The translations under genes and the position numbers were made by a program. Positions 17,176 through 27,862 of a DNA stretch of 64,000 nucleotides are shown here, in pieces. Every line of letters begins with the position of its first letter. Within the stretch, counting starts at the first letter, position 1. Origin of the DNA: Wolbachia endosymbiont (group E) of Neria commutata (GTDB lineage Bacteria > Pseudomonadota > Alphaproteobacteria > Rickettsiales > Anaplasmataceae). The stretch lies in NCBI RefSeq assembly GCF_964026735.1, contig NZ_OZ034692.1, forward strand, positions 682,001-746,000, read 5' to 3'. The notes under the pieces are model-generated. The model had not been told where the DNA came from. It saw only the letters and a list, made by a program, of their open reading frames with translations, and made no database searches.

Positions 17176-17772
17176 CTATTTTTTATATTCCCGTAGGCTT
17201 TTGTTAGTTACAACCACTGTTCCTGCAATCTTATCATGCCAAGTTTGGCAGCGCTTATCAAAGTTTGCCCATATGAAGCCCAAAAATAATGGTGCTACTG
17301 ACAATATAAAGGAAAAAAATCTCTTAATTGCTTGGCTCAAAGTCATTTTTTCAAAAGTGTTTGAATTCACAACTCTTATTCCAAGTAATAATTTTCCAGG
17401 AGTAGCAGCAAACCTTACCCACATATATGTCACATAGCTAAAGAGCATAATAGTCTGGACTATTTGATTTAGAATTATTAGTTTAATAAACCTATTTTTT
17501 GCTATCTCTTCCTCTACAGATAATTGCACCATTGGATACTTTGCGGCAATTTGACTTAATATTTTACTATCCCCTGAATTGATAAAAAGCTGATTTAAAG
17601 CTTGGCTGCAGAATTGCAAGAACAAAATAATAATAATTAAATCAAGCAGCACTGATATATAGCGCCTAAGTCCTGTAACATAGCATATTCCATTTTCGTC
17701 TTTTTTTACCTTTTGAATAATGCTTATAGAAGAGAAAATAGAAAGTAAACGATCAAAAAATTTATGTAACAT
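17176..17772 (-). CDS. RDD-family membrane protein
   Basis: Small inner-membrane protein of 198 residues with three to four hydrophobic helices (ISVLLDLIIIILFLQF; LNQIVQTIMLFSYVTYMW; FFSFILSVAPLFLGFIW). The RDD pattern is seen as LRRYISVLLD in the first helix and GKLLLGIRVV after the third. The ATG at 17770-17772 is chosen because the longer frame runs through the tRNA-Leu gene, giving a spurious 31-residue leader. RDD proteins are of uncertain function; ion or small-molecule transport has been proposed. It follows tRNA-Leu by 24 bases. Confidence 0.8.
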   Translation of the reverse strand: MLHKFFDRLLSIFSSISIIQKVKKDENGICYVTGLRRYISVLLDLIIIILFLQFCSQALNQLFINSGDSKILSQIAAKYPMVQLSVEEEIAKNRFIKLIILNQIVQTIMLFSYVTYMWVRFAATPGKLLLGIRVVNSNTFEKMTLSQAIKRFFSFILSVAPLFLGFIWANFDKRCQTWHDKIAGTVVVTNKSLREYKK

Positions 17773-17796
17773 ATATACGCTTCTCAATATTTCATG

Positions 17797-17879
17797 TGCC
17801 CCTGGCCGGACTTGAACCAGCACACTCTCACGAGCAGCAGATTTTGAGTCTGCCGTGTCTACCATTCCACCACAGGGGC
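17797..17879 (-). tRNA. tRNA-Leu (anticodon CAA)
   Basis: 83-base class II tRNA on the minus strand. The acceptor stem GCCCCTG/CAGGGGC, D-arm tggaatggtagacacg, anticodon stem GCAGA/TCTGC with loop CTCAAAA (CAA, reads TTG), long variable arm tgctcgtgagagtg and T-arm ggttcaagtcc are all visible. The discriminator is A. CCA is not encoded. Confidence 0.96.
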
Positions 17880-17933
17880 CTTAAGTTTTAATGCTATAGC
17901 CAACACAAAATTAGTCAAATTTTTTTGCTGTAT

Positions 17934-18040
17934 TGATCTTATCCAGAAAAAGTGAAGAGGAAGTTAAGACGTTTTTGAAGTAAAATATTTCAAAGAGGTG
18001 TGATATGAAAAATGAGTCACACAATCGCTGATATTTTCTC
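17934..18040 (+). mobile_element. IS end with start of a lost transposase
   Basis: The IS-end repeat at 17934-17955 continues as gaggaagttaagacgttttt, matching 40270-40288 (gaggaagttaaggcgttttt), so both are the same element end. Here it is followed by an RBS-like gaggtgtgat and ATGAAAAATGAGTCACACAAT, stopped after a few codons. This resembles the beginning of an IS orfA; the family (IS3-like) is inferred only. Confidence 0.5.
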
Positions 18041-18074
18041 TTAAGTTGACTCCATTGACCGAACGGATACAATT

Positions 18075-19784
18075 TCATTTCATTTCTTCGAGAGGCTCTA
18101 TATTAAAGATAGAAAGCCCAGAAGCGATGACATGTGCTAAAGCTTGCACAAGGAACATTCTTGCTGCAGTGAGGCTCAGGTTATCTTCTAATATAAAACG
18201 CATATTTAAATCGCTTTTGCCATATCCCCATAAAGCATGGAATACTTCTGCAACTTCAAGTAAGTAGAAAGTAATACGATGTGGCTCATGAAGTCTTGCT
18301 GCAATTTCCACCACATCTGGCCATTTTGCTAGAGTTTTGATTAAAAATAGCTCTCCATCACTCTTTAAGAGTGATGGGTCTGCATTTGGTAAAGACTTCG
18401 GAGCATTACGCATTAACGAATGAGCACGCGCATGAGCATATTGCACATAAAAAACAGGATTATCTTTTGATTGTTCTTTAACTTTGGCAAAATCAAAATC
18501 AAGAACCATATCATTCTTGCGTGTGAGCATTATGAAGCGAGTGATGTCCCTGCCCACTTCCTCCACAACATCCCTTACTGTTAAAAAATTTCCCGACCTC
18601 TTGGACATCTTAACAGGTTTTCCATTCTCTAAAAAATTTACAATATTATGTAATTTTACTTCTATCTTTGCTTGATCATTACTTAGCGCAGAAACAACTG
18701 CTTTTAACCTTTTGATATAACCACCATGATCACTGCCAAGCTCTACTATCATATCTTTAAAACCACGTGATATTTTATCAGCATGGTAAGCGATATCCGA
18801 CGCAAAATAAGTCCAACTGCCGTCTTCTTTTTTCAGTGCGCGATCAACATCATCACCAAACTCTGTAGAGCGAAATAACAGCTCTTTTCTGGAAACCCAA
18901 CTCTCACTTTCTTTTCCTTTTGGTTTTTCCAGGTATCCTTCATACACTAAACCCTTGTCAGACAATATCTTTACACTTTCTTCAATTTTGCCACTTTTTT
19001 GCAGTTCATATTCTGAAATAAAAACATCATGACTTACTCCTAGCAATCCTAAGTCTTCTTTTATTACTCTCAAGATAAAACTTAAAGTATAGTCTCTAAT
19101 CTTTTTACTATTTGAATCACTTAACAGTTCTTTGCCGTATTTTTCAGCCAGACCTTCCCCTATTGGTTTCAAATATTCACCAGGATACAAACCTTTTTCT
19201 ATAGTTATTTCTTCCCCTAGGGCTTCTCTGTATCGAAGATATACCGACTTTACTAGTGTATCTATTTGTGCTCCCGCGTCGTTGATATAATATTCCTTAG
19301 TAACTTTATAACCAGCTTTTTTCAGTAAATTCGCCAAAACATCACCAAATACAGCCCCTCTTGCGTGACCAATATGTAGCGGACCAGTTGGATTTGCAGA
19401 CACAAATTCGACATTAACAGCCTGATTGTTTCCAATACTCAAAGTTCCAAATTCTGTTTTTAATTCATTTATTTGTCTCAAAATTCCGTGCCACACTTCT
19501 GCCTTCAAATGCATGTTAATGAAACCTGGGCCTGCAATTTCCACTCTTGAAACTTCATCAAAGAGCTCAAATTCCTTTGCTAAAATCTTTGCAATTTCTA
19601 TAGGATTCTTCTTTTCGTGCTTGCCAAGCACCATAGCAACATTTGTGTAAACATCACCATGCGCTCTATTGCTGGGCGGTTCCACAATAAAATTTTCTAT
19701 ACTTGTACTTATAACCCCACTTTGCTTCAATGCATTCAATCTACTTAAGATTGTGGCAAAGACTTGCTTTAAAATGCTCATCAA
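18075..19784 (-). CDS. argS: Arginyl-tRNA synthetase
   Basis: Class I synthetase charging tRNA-Arg. The 569 residues include the N-terminal Add-1 domain that contacts the tRNA elbow and the HIGH motif [15 protein letters not shown] near residue 137. A KMSKS-equivalent, [17 protein letters not shown], lies near 395. The alpha-helical DALR anticodon-binding domain ([29 protein letters not shown]) closes the protein. Length and motifs are normal. An IS remnant lies 35 bases beyond its stop. Confidence 0.97.
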   Translation of the reverse strand: MMSILKQVFATILSRLNALKQSGVISTSIENFIVEPPSNRAHGDVYTNVAMVLGKHEKKNPIEIAKILAKEFELFDEVSRVEIAGPGFINMHLKAEVWHGILRQINELKTEFGTLSIGNNQAVNVEFVSANPTGPLHIGHARGAVFGDVLANLLKKAGYKVTKEYYINDAGAQIDTLVKSVYLRYREALGEEITIEKGLYPGEYLKPIGEGLAEKYGKELLSDSNSKKIRDYTLSFILRVIKEDLGLLGVSHDVFISEYELQKSGKIEESVKILSDKGLVYEGYLEKPKGKESESWVSRKELLFRSTEFGDDVDRALKKEDGSWTYFASDIAYHADKISRGFKDMIVELGSDHGGYIKRLKAVVSALSNDQAKIEVKLHNIVNFLENGKPVKMSKRSGNFLTVRDVVEEVGRDITRFIMLTRKNDMVLDFDFAKVKEQSKDNPVFYVQYAHARAHSLMRNAPKSLPNADPSLLKSDGELFLIKTLAKWPDVVEIAARLHEPHRITFYLLEVAEVFHALWGYGKSDLNMRFILEDNLSLTAARMFLVQALAHVIASGLSIFNIEPLEEMK

Positions 19785-19895
19785 ATAGAAAAATTATTAA
19801 AACCTTTAGCAATATAGCATATAAAGATTAACTCAACAACCACCTATAGCCTTACCCCCATAATCTTAGAGAAGTGTTGTATAAATTCCTGTAAA

Positions 19896-20285
19896 TCAGG
19901 TACCGCCTGGGTTTTTTGGATCGTCTTTTACTCCACATTGCTTCGTAAAATAATCGTCTCCGCTTGTACCTATACCACCCATCACTTTTGTTACAATGGC
20001 CTTAGCACCGAAAAAAACAGCACAAAATACACCAAGTGCAAAGAGAGCTGGCCATGGCATTCTACCAAATATTGCCATCATAGCTGCGCCTATTATCACC
20101 ACGGTCATAAGTGGGCCACCTATACCCCAAACATAGCCAATAATATTACATATTACTTGGGTAGTTGCGTCGCCAGATTTAATATCATCAACCTTATTCT
20201 GAGTATTAGCGCCACTACTATGGGAAAAAGAAAAGAGCAATATTATAAGAAAAATACTAAATTTTTTTTTTATTATGAGATTCAT
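19896..20285 (-). CDS. virB2: VirB2-type T4SS pilin (TrbC/VirB2 family)
   Basis: Small protein of 129 residues: an N-terminal signal peptide (about 1-26, SHSSGA), then two hydrophobic helices (VICNIIGYVWGIGGPLMTVV; WPALFALGVFCAVFFGAKAI) joined by a short basic loop (FGRMPW), the layout of VirB2/TrbC pilins. It would form the extracellular or surface part of the T4SS encoded at 45803-59698. It is separate from that operon, which is usual in Rickettsiales, where vir genes are scattered. It stands alone downstream of argS. Confidence 0.8.
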   Translation of the reverse strand: MNLIIKKKFSIFLIILLFSFSHSSGANTQNKVDDIKSGDATTQVICNIIGYVWGIGGPLMTVVIIGAAMMAIFGRMPWPALFALGVFCAVFFGAKAIVTKVMGGIGTSGDDYFTKQCGVKDDPKNPGGT

Positions 20286-20513
20286 CTTTGTACCTGAGAT
20301 TTAGATATTGTAATTATATATAAAATAGTATAATTTTTAGTAAAAATAATATATATACTTAAATAAATAGTAAAGGTAATATCAATTTCTAAAAATAAAT
20401 AGAGAAAAATGAGTTTTGAAAGAGATCTATTCGAAAATATTGCAGTTAACTACAAATGTGGCAATTTGAGAGTATATGTTATATAATACTTCCTCTTAGC
20501 AAATAGGTAATTT

Positions 20514-21029
20514 ATGGATTTAAGTAAAATAACTGCAACACCAGATGCAGTGAATGTGATAATTGAAATAAGTGCAAACTCGGAACCAGTAAAGTATGAA
20601 TTCAACAAAGAACTTGGATTGCTACAAGTCGACAGATTTTTGTCTACCTCAATGACTTACCCTTGCAATTACGGATTTATACCAAATACCCATGCAGGGG
20701 ATGGTGATCCTGCCGATGTTCTTGTATTAACTCAATTTCCTTTAGCCTCTAGTGTTTTAATATCGGTACGTCCAATAGGAGCATTGCTCACTCAGGATGA
20801 AAAGGGAAAAGATGAAAAAATATTAGCCGTGCCTGTTTCCAGCGTCGATAGCTATTATGATGATATAAAAAACTACTCTGATTTGCCTAAAAATCTGCTT
20901 GATAAAATTGCTCATTTCTTTTCACACTATAAAGACCTAGAAAAAGGAAAAACAGTAATGGTTGGAGAGTGGGTTGGCGTTGAGGAAGCAAAAAAAATTA
21001 TTACGGAATCTATTAAAAATAGAAATTAA
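20514..21029 (+). CDS. ppa: Inorganic pyrophosphatase
   Basis: Soluble family I pyrophosphatase that hydrolyses the pyrophosphate released by biosynthesis. The 171-residue length is standard. The signature DGDPADVLVLT is near residue 64, with further acidic metal ligands in DEKGKDEKILAVP and the lysine-rich KDLEKGKTVMV segment. Start ATG at 20514; the upstream 230-base gap to virB2 is AT-rich with no gene. Confidence 0.96.
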   Translation: MDLSKITATPDAVNVIIEISANSEPVKYEFNKELGLLQVDRFLSTSMTYPCNYGFIPNTHAGDGDPADVLVLTQFPLASSVLISVRPIGALLTQDEKGKDEKILAVPVSSVDSYYDDIKNYSDLPKNLLDKIAHFFSHYKDLEKGKTVMVGEWVGVEEAKKIITESIKNRN

Positions 21030-21163
21030 TATGTATTTATCTGGAGGCTGTGTTAGGTAGGGTGAATGAAAGCTCCATATTGTTTTCCTTCCTTCTACCA
21101 ACTTTACTCACAATTTTCCTTAACTTGTCGCGTATGATTTGTTGAACACTCAACTCATTTTGG

Positions 21164-21760
21164 CTAGTGACGTAATTTACTATGCCTATACCGTACATAA
21201 CTCACAACTTGCTTCACTCCTTTGATTTTTCTTGCAATTGCTATTACAGCTTTTAATTCCGCTTTATTTTGGGCTATACCCATTAAATAAACAACCTTAT
21301 CTAGTGTGTTAATGCTATAGTTAATTGATTTAATGTTCCTTTTCCCCAGCAATCTTGTTGTTATTTCTGCCGTTATCATACCATCCACAGTGGTATCTAG
21401 TATGGAAGTCATGTTAATTGGTGTGACTCTTATTTCATTTATTACTTCTTTAATTTCTTTTTGCTGCCAAGCTATTTTTTCGGCTGTGAGCTGTTTTTCA
21501 GGAGTATCAACATTCCCTATAAGTAATACTCTCCCTTCACTGACCTTAACTTTTATAGAGGAAAATAGACCATGTTTTAAAAGCCCCTTATTAATTCTGA
21601 TTACCATGTTCGTATCGTCAATTATATTACCCAACGATTTGTCTTGCATTGTTACAGCTGTTGCTGTCGCTGTCGCCACTACGCCACCTATTATCAGAGT
21701 TGTGCAGCCACTTTGTGTAATCAGAAAAATTAAGAGCAAGAAGCTTGTTATTAATCTCAT
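21164..21760 (-). CDS. BON-domain lipoprotein (OsmY/DolP-like)
   Basis: Exported lipoprotein of 198 residues from the ATG at 21758-21760; a start 4 codons earlier adds charged residues before the signal. The signal ends in the lipobox ITQSGC. Two BON domains follow: about 48-115 (NMVIRINKGLLKHGLFSSIK; VLLIGNVDTPEKQL) and 120-190 (AEITTRLLGKRNIKS; VYLMGIAQNKAEL). Such proteins help maintain the outer membrane and bind phospholipids. Just past the stop, another frame stays open for about 46 codons, so the native C terminus may have been frameshifted. Confidence 0.85.
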   Translation of the reverse strand: MRLITSFLLLIFLITQSGCTTLIIGGVVATATATAVTMQDKSLGNIIDDTNMVIRINKGLLKHGLFSSIKVKVSEGRVLLIGNVDTPEKQLTAEKIAWQQKEIKEVINEIRVTPINMTSILDTTVDGMITAEITTRLLGKRNIKSINYSINTLDKVVYLMGIAQNKAELKAVIAIARKIKGVKQVVSYVRYRHSKLRH

Positions 21761-21904
21761 TATTGATTCCAAGATTTTAGAGCTTTCATTAAAAAATGTT
21801 AATATTTTTTTTTAGCTGTGTAAATACTAGAAATTAAGTGAGGCTTTAAACCTTGAATGTTTTTAATATGATGCCTATAATAGGCTCATAGGTTAGAGAA
21901 TTTC

Positions 21905-21986
21905 GCGGATATGGCGGAATTGGTAGACGTGCCAGGTTTAGGTCCTGGTGAGCTTGCTCGTGGGGGTTCAAGTCCCTCTATCCGCA
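21905..21986 (+). tRNA. tRNA-Leu (anticodon UAG)
   Basis: 82-base class II tRNA. The acceptor stem is GCGGATA/TATCCGC with discriminator A, and the anticodon stem CCAGG/CCTGG carries loop TTTAGGT (anticodon TAG, reads CTA and family). The long variable arm gagcttgctcg and T-arm gggttcaagtccc are visible. CCA is not encoded. Confidence 0.96.
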
Positions 21987-22143
21987 TTTAAGGTCGTGTA
22001 GCTATGTTTTAAGGAAAAATTTATAATCGCTAAATATACTTTATTCTTATAGAAAAATCCGTTCTTAAGGATTGTATTTAACTTAAATTTTGGTAAAATG
22101 GCTTTATTAAGATATAAATTAAAATATTGATAAATGGATTATA

Positions 22144-23490
22144 ATGTCTAATAATATACCTAAAAATGCAGAAGTTGAAGTAGATTCATCAAGCAGCATA
22201 TATACTTATAAAGAGCTTAGCGTAGATAAGCTAAAACATGAATACGAAATTACAGTTAGTAGTGCTTATATAAAACAAAGGGTGAGTTCTAGGTTAGAGC
22301 AGGTAGCAGAAACCGCAAAGTCGCCTGGATTTAGAACTGGAAAGGTCCCTTACGACCTTCTTGTTAAAAATTATAGAGGTGAAGCTTTGGAGCGTGTGCT
22401 GAACGACACAATTGATTATTGCTCAGATGACTTGATGAAAAAAGTTAAGGTTGAATCTCACATTTATCCAAAGGTTGATGTTACATCATTACCAGATCTA
22501 GATAAAGAAGATGACGATGGTACTTTTGTATATAAATTATCTTTTGAATCGATGCCAGAAGTACCAGCAATAGATCTTGAAAAAATAAATCTAAAGAAAA
22601 TTGAAGTAAAAATTGAAGAGAAAGATACAAAAGAATTTATTGATTCCATCAAGAAAAAATTTCCTAATTTCGTTTCTGTTGATGACGCCTCTTATCAGGC
22701 AAAAACTGGAGATAAATTAATAATTGATTTTGAGGGGCGTATTAGGGGTAAACTTTTTAAGGGTGGAACTAGCAAGGATTTTGCCGTTAAGTTAGGATCT
22801 GGCACGTTTATTAACGGCTTTGAAGATCAATTAACTGGTATGAAAAAGGGAGAAGAAAAAAGCTTTAAGTTGAAATTTCCTGAAGATTACCAAGTAATTT
22901 CCCTTGCAGGACAGGAGGCTAATTTTTCTGTTCAAATTAATGATATTCAAGTTGTTAAAGATTTTGAAAACGATGATGAAATAGCTAAGGGTCTTGGATT
23001 TGGCGATTATTCTTCGCTCATAGATCATGCGAAAAAAATGGTTGGCAATCAGTGCACTGAAATGATAGATCTCTTAATGAAAAAAGGGCTATTTGATTAT
23101 TTGGATGCTAGCTATAGCTTTGATTTGCCTACAGATATAGTAAAACAGGAACAACAGAGAGTAGAAAGAGAATTGAGCACTCAAGATAACTCTAGTAAAG
23201 AAGCTGAAAAACGTGTAAAGCTTGCCATGTTATTTATGAAATTCAGTACAGAACATAAAATATCATTAACTCAAAATGACATTTTTAATGTTATCGTAAA
23301 TCAATATGTCAGTAGAGATGTACCATTTGATATAGTGCTTAAACATTTTAAGGTAGACAGACAGTTTCAAGAGCTAGTTAGAGGGCAAGCGCTTGAATAT
23401 AAAGTTACAGACTATATAATAGAAAAAGTTAATAAAGAAGAGCAGATTGTTTCTGTGAAAGAATTAAAGGAATTATTTGATAACATTTAA
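22144..23490 (+). CDS. tig: Trigger factor
   Basis: Ribosome-bound chaperone and prolyl isomerase. In 448 residues, the N-terminal ribosome-binding domain contains the signature region [14 protein letters not shown] (usual GFRxGKxP) near 60, an FKBP-type domain lies around 180-265 ([39 protein letters not shown]), and the C-terminal helical arms follow. An extra 20 or so acidic, serine-rich residues precede the usual start. It heads the tig-clpP-clpX-lon run, with clpP 11 bases downstream. Confidence 0.95.
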   Translation: MSNNIPKNAEVEVDSSSSIYTYKELSVDKLKHEYEITVSSAYIKQRVSSRLEQVAETAKSPGFRTGKVPYDLLVKNYRGEALERVLNDTIDYCSDDLMKKVKVESHIYPKVDVTSLPDLDKEDDDGTFVYKLSFESMPEVPAIDLEKINLKKIEVKIEEKDTKEFIDSIKKKFPNFVSVDDASYQAKTGDKLIIDFEGRIRGKLFKGGTSKDFAVKLGSGTFINGFEDQLTGMKKGEEKSFKLKFPEDYQVISLAGQEANFSVQINDIQVVKDFENDDEIAKGLGFGDYSSLIDHAKKMVGNQCTEMIDLLMKKGLFDYLDASYSFDLPTDIVKQEQQRVERELSTQDNSSKEAEKRVKLAMLFMKFSTEHKISLTQNDIFNVIVNQYVSRDVPFDIVLKHFKVDRQFQELVRGQALEYKVTDYIIEKVNKEEQIVSVKELKELFDNI

Positions 23491-23501
23491 TAGGAAAAGG
23501 C

Positions 23502-24104
23502 ATGACTCTTATACCAATTGTAGTTGAGCAAACTAGTCGCGGTGAACGTGCTTATGACATCTATTCAAGATTAGTAAAAGAAAGAATAATTTTTGTTACC
23601 GGCCCTGTTGAGGATAACATGGCCAGCGTAATTGTAGCACAACTCCTATTTCTAGAATCAGAAAATCCTGATAAAGACATCTACATGTATATTAACTCAC
23701 CAGGTGGTGTTGTAACCGCCGGCTTATCGATCTATGATACAATGCAGTATATAAAGCCAGATGTTTCAACTTTATGTATAGGTCAAGCTGCGTCTATGGG
23801 TTCTTTATTACTTGCAGCCGGTGCAAAAGGCAAACGTTACTCTTTGCCGCACTCGAGGATTATGATACATCAGCCATCTGGTGGTTATCAAGGCCAAGCA
23901 ACTGATATAGAAATACATGCTAAAGAGATTTTGCGAATTAAGAAAAAATTGAATCAAATTTATGAAAAACACACTGGAAATTCACTAAAGAAAATTGAAG
24001 GAATGATGGAGAGAGATAAATTTTTGGATCCTATAGAAGCAATGGAACTTGGCTTGATTGACAAGGTTATAGCTGAGCGTACAGATATTAAAACTGAAGG
24101 TTAA
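23502..24104 (+). CDS. clpP: ATP-dependent Clp protease proteolytic subunit
   Basis: Serine peptidase forming the ClpP barrel. In 200 residues, catalytic Ser98 lies in [14 protein letters not shown] and His123 in [11 protein letters not shown]; the aspartate is in the C-terminal part ([11 protein letters not shown]). The SPGG oxyanion-loop motif is near residue 66. No long propeptide is present. It lies 14 bases before clpX, its unfoldase partner, in the conserved order tig-clpP-clpX-lon. Confidence 0.97.
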   Translation: MTLIPIVVEQTSRGERAYDIYSRLVKERIIFVTGPVEDNMASVIVAQLLFLESENPDKDIYMYINSPGGVVTAGLSIYDTMQYIKPDVSTLCIGQAASMGSLLLAAGAKGKRYSLPHSRIMIHQPSGGYQGQATDIEIHAKEILRIKKKLNQIYEKHTGNSLKKIEGMMERDKFLDPIEAMELGLIDKVIAERTDIKTEG

Positions 24105-24118
24105 ACAAAGGTAGATTA

Positions 24119-25396
24119 ATGGATAATAAAAATGATTTACACTACTGTTCTTTTTGTAACAAAGTACAGGATGAGGTAGATAAATTAATCACTAACTCTT
24201 CAGATAACGTGAGGGTATTTATTTGTAATGAGTGCATAGAATTATCTTATAAAGCAATAGGTCAAAAGAAGGATAGATCTTTTAGTTCAGATCATATATC
24301 TGATATGAAACTACTGCTAAAGAAGCCTGAAGATATAAAGAATTTTCTTAGCAAACACGTTGTAGGCCAAGAGCATGCCAAACATGTTCTATCTGTGGCT
24401 ATGCACAATCATTGTCAATCCATGGTGCAATTCAATTCTATAAGTGATATTGAAATCGAGAAATCAAATATAATGCTTATTGGTCCCACCGGTTCTGGTA
24501 AGACTTTGTTAGCCAAAACACTTGCTAAAGTTTCAGATGTACCATTTGCTATGGCTGACGCTACAACTTTAACTGAGGCTGGTTACGTGGGTGATGATGT
24601 AGAAAGCGTGTTGTCGCGTTTATTACAAGCTGCAAATTATGATGTTGCAAAGGCGCAACGTGGCATAGTATTTATAGATGAAATAGACAAGATAACAAGG
24701 AAATCTGAAAGCACTTCAATTACTCGTGATGTTTCAGGGGAAGGAGTGCAGCAAGCTCTACTTAAGATTATGGAAGGTACGATTGCTTACGTTCCACCAC
24801 AAGGTGGAAGAAAACACCCGCAACAAGAGTTTATACAAGTAGATACCAGTAAAATACTCTTTATTTGTGGGGGAGCTTTTGACGGTATAGATAAAATTAT
24901 TGAAGCAAGAAAAAAGGGAACATCAGTAGGCTTTGGAGCAGATATAAGCCATGCTAAAGATAAAAAGAAAAAAAATGTTTTACATGATGTTCAACCTGAA
25001 GATCTAATTAAATTTGGTTTAATACCCGAATTCGTAGGGCGAGTCCCGATAAATGCTGTTTTAGATGAGTTAAATCATGAAGACTTAGTACATGTATTGA
25101 CAGAGCCAAGGAATGCACTAATAAAGCAATACAAAGCATTGTTTGCATTTAGCAAAGTTAATCTTGAGTTTTTGGATGAAGCGATCTCAGCTATTGCTAA
25201 AAAAGCTATAAGCTATAAAACAGGTGCAAGAATGTTGCGTGCTATTTTAGAATCACTTTTGCTTGACATTATGTACAAAGCTGGAAACGGAGAATTTGAG
25301 GACAGCACCATAGTAATCACTAAGAAAATGGTAGAGCTCGGAAAAGCAACGGCTAATCATAATAATAAAGATAATATTATGACAGTTAATGATTAA
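24119..25396 (+). CDS. clpX: ClpX, ATP-binding unfoldase of ClpXP
   Basis: AAA+ unfoldase of 425 residues. The N-terminal C4 zinc-binding domain has C10, C13, C36 and C39. Walker A is [15 protein letters not shown] near 122, the pore loop GYVGDDVE follows, and Walker B is IVFIDEIDK near 182. The ClpP-docking tripeptide appears as VGF (SVGFGADI) rather than the common [14 protein letters not shown] sensor-2 region is near the C terminus. It would feed substrates to the ClpP encoded immediately upstream. Confidence 0.97.
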   Translation: MDNKNDLHYCSFCNKVQDEVDKLITNSSDNVRVFICNECIELSYKAIGQKKDRSFSSDHISDMKLLLKKPEDIKNFLSKHVVGQEHAKHVLSVAMHNHCQSMVQFNSISDIEIEKSNIMLIGPTGSGKTLLAKTLAKVSDVPFAMADATTLTEAGYVGDDVESVLSRLLQAANYDVAKAQRGIVFIDEIDKITRKSESTSITRDVSGEGVQQALLKIMEGTIAYVPPQGGRKHPQQEFIQVDTSKILFICGGAFDGIDKIIEARKKGTSVGFGADISHAKDKKKKNVLHDVQPEDLIKFGLIPEFVGRVPINAVLDELNHEDLVHVLTEPRNALIKQYKALFAFSKVNLEFLDEAISAIAKKAISYKTGARMLRAILESLLLDIMYKAGNGEFEDSTIVITKKMVELGKATANHNNKDNIMTVND

Positions 25397-25411
25397 TTTT
25401 AGGTGTATATT

Positions 25412-27862
25412 ATGAATGAATGTGCTGTAAGCTCTAATTCAGCTCTATTACCAGTATTGCCCTTAAGAGATTTAGTGATATTTCCCAACATAGTGGTACC
25501 TTTATTCATAGGTAGAGAAAAATCTATTAATGCACTGGAGTATGCGATAAGTAGTAACCACCCAAAGGAGGTTTTTCTTGTTACACAGCGAGACGGATCT
25601 ATTGATAATCCAGAGCCAGAAGATCTTTATGAAGTAGGTGTGCTAGCAAATATTGTACAACCGTTAATAAAATTACCTGACAATGCAGTAAAGGTAGTAG
25701 TTCAAGGGATAAGTAGGGGAAAAGTAGTAGAATATATTAGTTCTCACGCTTTGTTGCAAGCTAAAGTAGAATTAGACAGCAATTATGTAAACAAAGAAGA
25801 TGAAGATAATGTTGATTTAGAAGCTTTGAGACGGTCTGTCATAGGTGCGTTTGATAGTTGGTGTAAGTTGAACAAAAAAAACCAGCCTGAGACTATTATC
25901 AATCCTATTGATCAAATTAAAGAAGTTGATCAACTTGTAGATACTGTAGCTTCATACTTAAATATAAAAATATCAGATAAGCAAAGCATACTTGAAGCTT
26001 ACGGCTTAAAAGAGCGTTTAAAAAAAGTTTTTGCTTTTATTGAAAGAGAAATAAGCATTTTAAATGCACAAAACCGTTTATATAAAACAATTAAGTCTCA
26101 AGTTGAAAGTACTCAAAAAGTTTATTACTTAAACGAGCAATTGAAAGCTATACAGAAGGAATTAGGTGAGTTTGAAAATGGTGATGAAGGGAATATACTA
26201 AATGAATTTGAAAAAAAAATAAACGAAACACAACTTTCTCAAGAAGCAAGAGAGAAAGCTATGACCGAGTTGAAAAGATACAAAAAAATGAATCCTATTT
26301 CACCTGAAGCTACAGTTATCTCTAGTTACTTACATTGGATTCTTGATTTACCATGGGGAAAGTACAAAGATACAAAGATTAATTTAAATGCCGCTAAAAA
26401 GATCTTAGATGAAAACCATTATGGTATAGAGAAAGTAAAAGACAGGATAATAGAATTTTTGGCAGTATTAAAAAGAGTAAAAGAGATAAAAGGCCCTATA
26501 CTTTGCTTAGTTGGCCCTCCAGGTGTTGGTAAAACTTCTCTAGCAAAGTCTATAGCAAAAGCAGTGGGCAGAGATTTTGTTCGCATATCGCTTGGAGGGG
26601 TACGTGATGAGTCTGAGATACGTGGACATAGAAAAACTTATATTGGTTCAATGCCTGGTAAAATCATTCAATACATGAAGAAGGCTAATTCATGTAATCC
26701 ACTTTTTTTACTTGATGAAATAGATAAGATGGGTGCTGATTCACGTGGCGATCCTGCATCCGCATTACTTGAAGTTTTGGATACCGAGCATAATAAACAC
26801 TTTACTGATCATTATTTAGAAGTTGAGTTTGATCTTTCAAGTGTAATGTTTGTAGCAACAGCAAATAGCTTGAATTTACCACATCCTTTGCGCGATAGGA
26901 TGGAAATTATACAATTATCTGGTTATACCGAAGACGAAAAGGTTAATATTGCTTCACACCACCTTATTCCCAAGTTAAAGAAGGAGCATGGTTTACATCA
27001 GAAGGAGTGGAGTGTAACTAATGATGCGCTATATAAGTTGATACGTTTATATACACGTGAAAGTGGTGTACGGAGCATGGAAAGAGAGCTTGCAAAGCTT
27101 ATGAGGAAGGCAGTTAAAGAAATATTAACAGAGAAAAGTAAGACAATAGCTGTAGGAGATGACAATTTACAGAATTATTTGGGAGTGCGTAAACATACCT
27201 TCGGTATTGCAGAAAATGAGAATCTAGTCGGAGTAGTAACTGGACTTGCTTATACTGAAACAGGTGGTGATATTTTGATGATAGAGTCAGTCATAATTCC
27301 GGGCAAGGGAGAAATAAAGTACACAGGAAAGCTTGGAGAGGTTATGCAAGAGTCTATAAAGGCTGCGTATAGTTATATTCGATCAAATTGTTTATCTTTT
27401 GGCATAAAGCCTGAAAAATTTCAAAATAATGATATACACTTGCATGTTCCCGAGGGAGCTGTACCAAAGGATGGTCCTTCCGCTGGTGGTGCAGTATGTA
27501 CATCTATTGTTTCTCTTATGACAGATATACCAGTTAACAAAAGTGTTGCTATGACAGGTGAAGTGACATTGCGTGGTAGAATTTTAGCTATTAGTGGTTT
27601 GAGAGAAAAATTGCTCGCAGCGCTCAGAGGATCAATTAAAACTGTGATAATACCGAGTGAAAATGAGAAAGATATGCAGGAGATTCCGGCAAATATTAAA
27701 GAAGGAATTAATGTAGTTTTTGCTAAGAATGTTGATGAAGTCATAAAAATTGCTTTAATGCACCCAACTACTCCAATTGAGAGCAAAAGTCAAAGCAGCA
27801 CACCTTCCACCGTAGAAAATAAAGAGGATACATTTCCTTTATCAGAAACACCAAAGCATTAG
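25412..27862 (+). CDS. lon: ATP-dependent protease Lon
   Basis: Single-chain AAA+ serine protease of 816 residues. It has an N-terminal LAN domain (LPVLPLRDLVIFPNIVVPLF), a coiled-coil region, Walker A GPPGVGKTSLAKSIA near 366 and Walker B NPLFLLDEIDKM near 430. The C-terminal peptidase domain carries catalytic Ser in PKDGPSAGGA, with Lys about 43 residues later. The ATG at 25412 has an AGG site 8-10 bases upstream and is preferred to the in-frame GTG at 25403. It is the last gene of the tig-clpP-clpX-lon run and ends in a short low-complexity Ser/Thr-rich tail. Confidence 0.96.
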   Translation: MNECAVSSNSALLPVLPLRDLVIFPNIVVPLFIGREKSINALEYAISSNHPKEVFLVTQRDGSIDNPEPEDLYEVGVLANIVQPLIKLPDNAVKVVVQGISRGKVVEYISSHALLQAKVELDSNYVNKEDEDNVDLEALRRSVIGAFDSWCKLNKKNQPETIINPIDQIKEVDQLVDTVASYLNIKISDKQSILEAYGLKERLKKVFAFIEREISILNAQNRLYKTIKSQVESTQKVYYLNEQLKAIQKELGEFENGDEGNILNEFEKKINETQLSQEAREKAMTELKRYKKMNPISPEATVISSYLHWILDLPWGKYKDTKINLNAAKKILDENHYGIEKVKDRIIEFLAVLKRVKEIKGPILCLVGPPGVGKTSLAKSIAKAVGRDFVRISLGGVRDESEIRGHRKTYIGSMPGKIIQYMKKANSCNPLFLLDEIDKMGADSRGDPASALLEVLDTEHNKHFTDHYLEVEFDLSSVMFVATANSLNLPHPLRDRMEIIQLSGYTEDEKVNIASHHLIPKLKKEHGLHQKEWSVTNDALYKLIRLYTRESGVRSMERELAKLMRKAVKEILTEKSKTIAVGDDNLQNYLGVRKHTFGIAENENLVGVVTGLAYTETGGDILMIESVIIPGKGEIKYTGKLGEVMQESIKAAYSYIRSNCLSFGIKPEKFQNNDIHLHVPEGAVPKDGPSAGGAVCTSIVSLMTDIPVNKSVAMTGEVTLRGRILAISGLREKLLAALRGSIKTVIIPSENEKDMQEIPANIKEGINVVFAKNVDEVIKIALMHPTTPIESKSQSSTPSTVENKEDTFPLSETPKH

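Noticed and set aside
17773..17865. 31-residue N-terminal extension of the RDD protein (MVDTADSKSAARESVLVQVR)
   Set aside because: This is the well-known false translation of a tRNA-Leu gene; the tRNA at 17797-17879 accounts for these bases.
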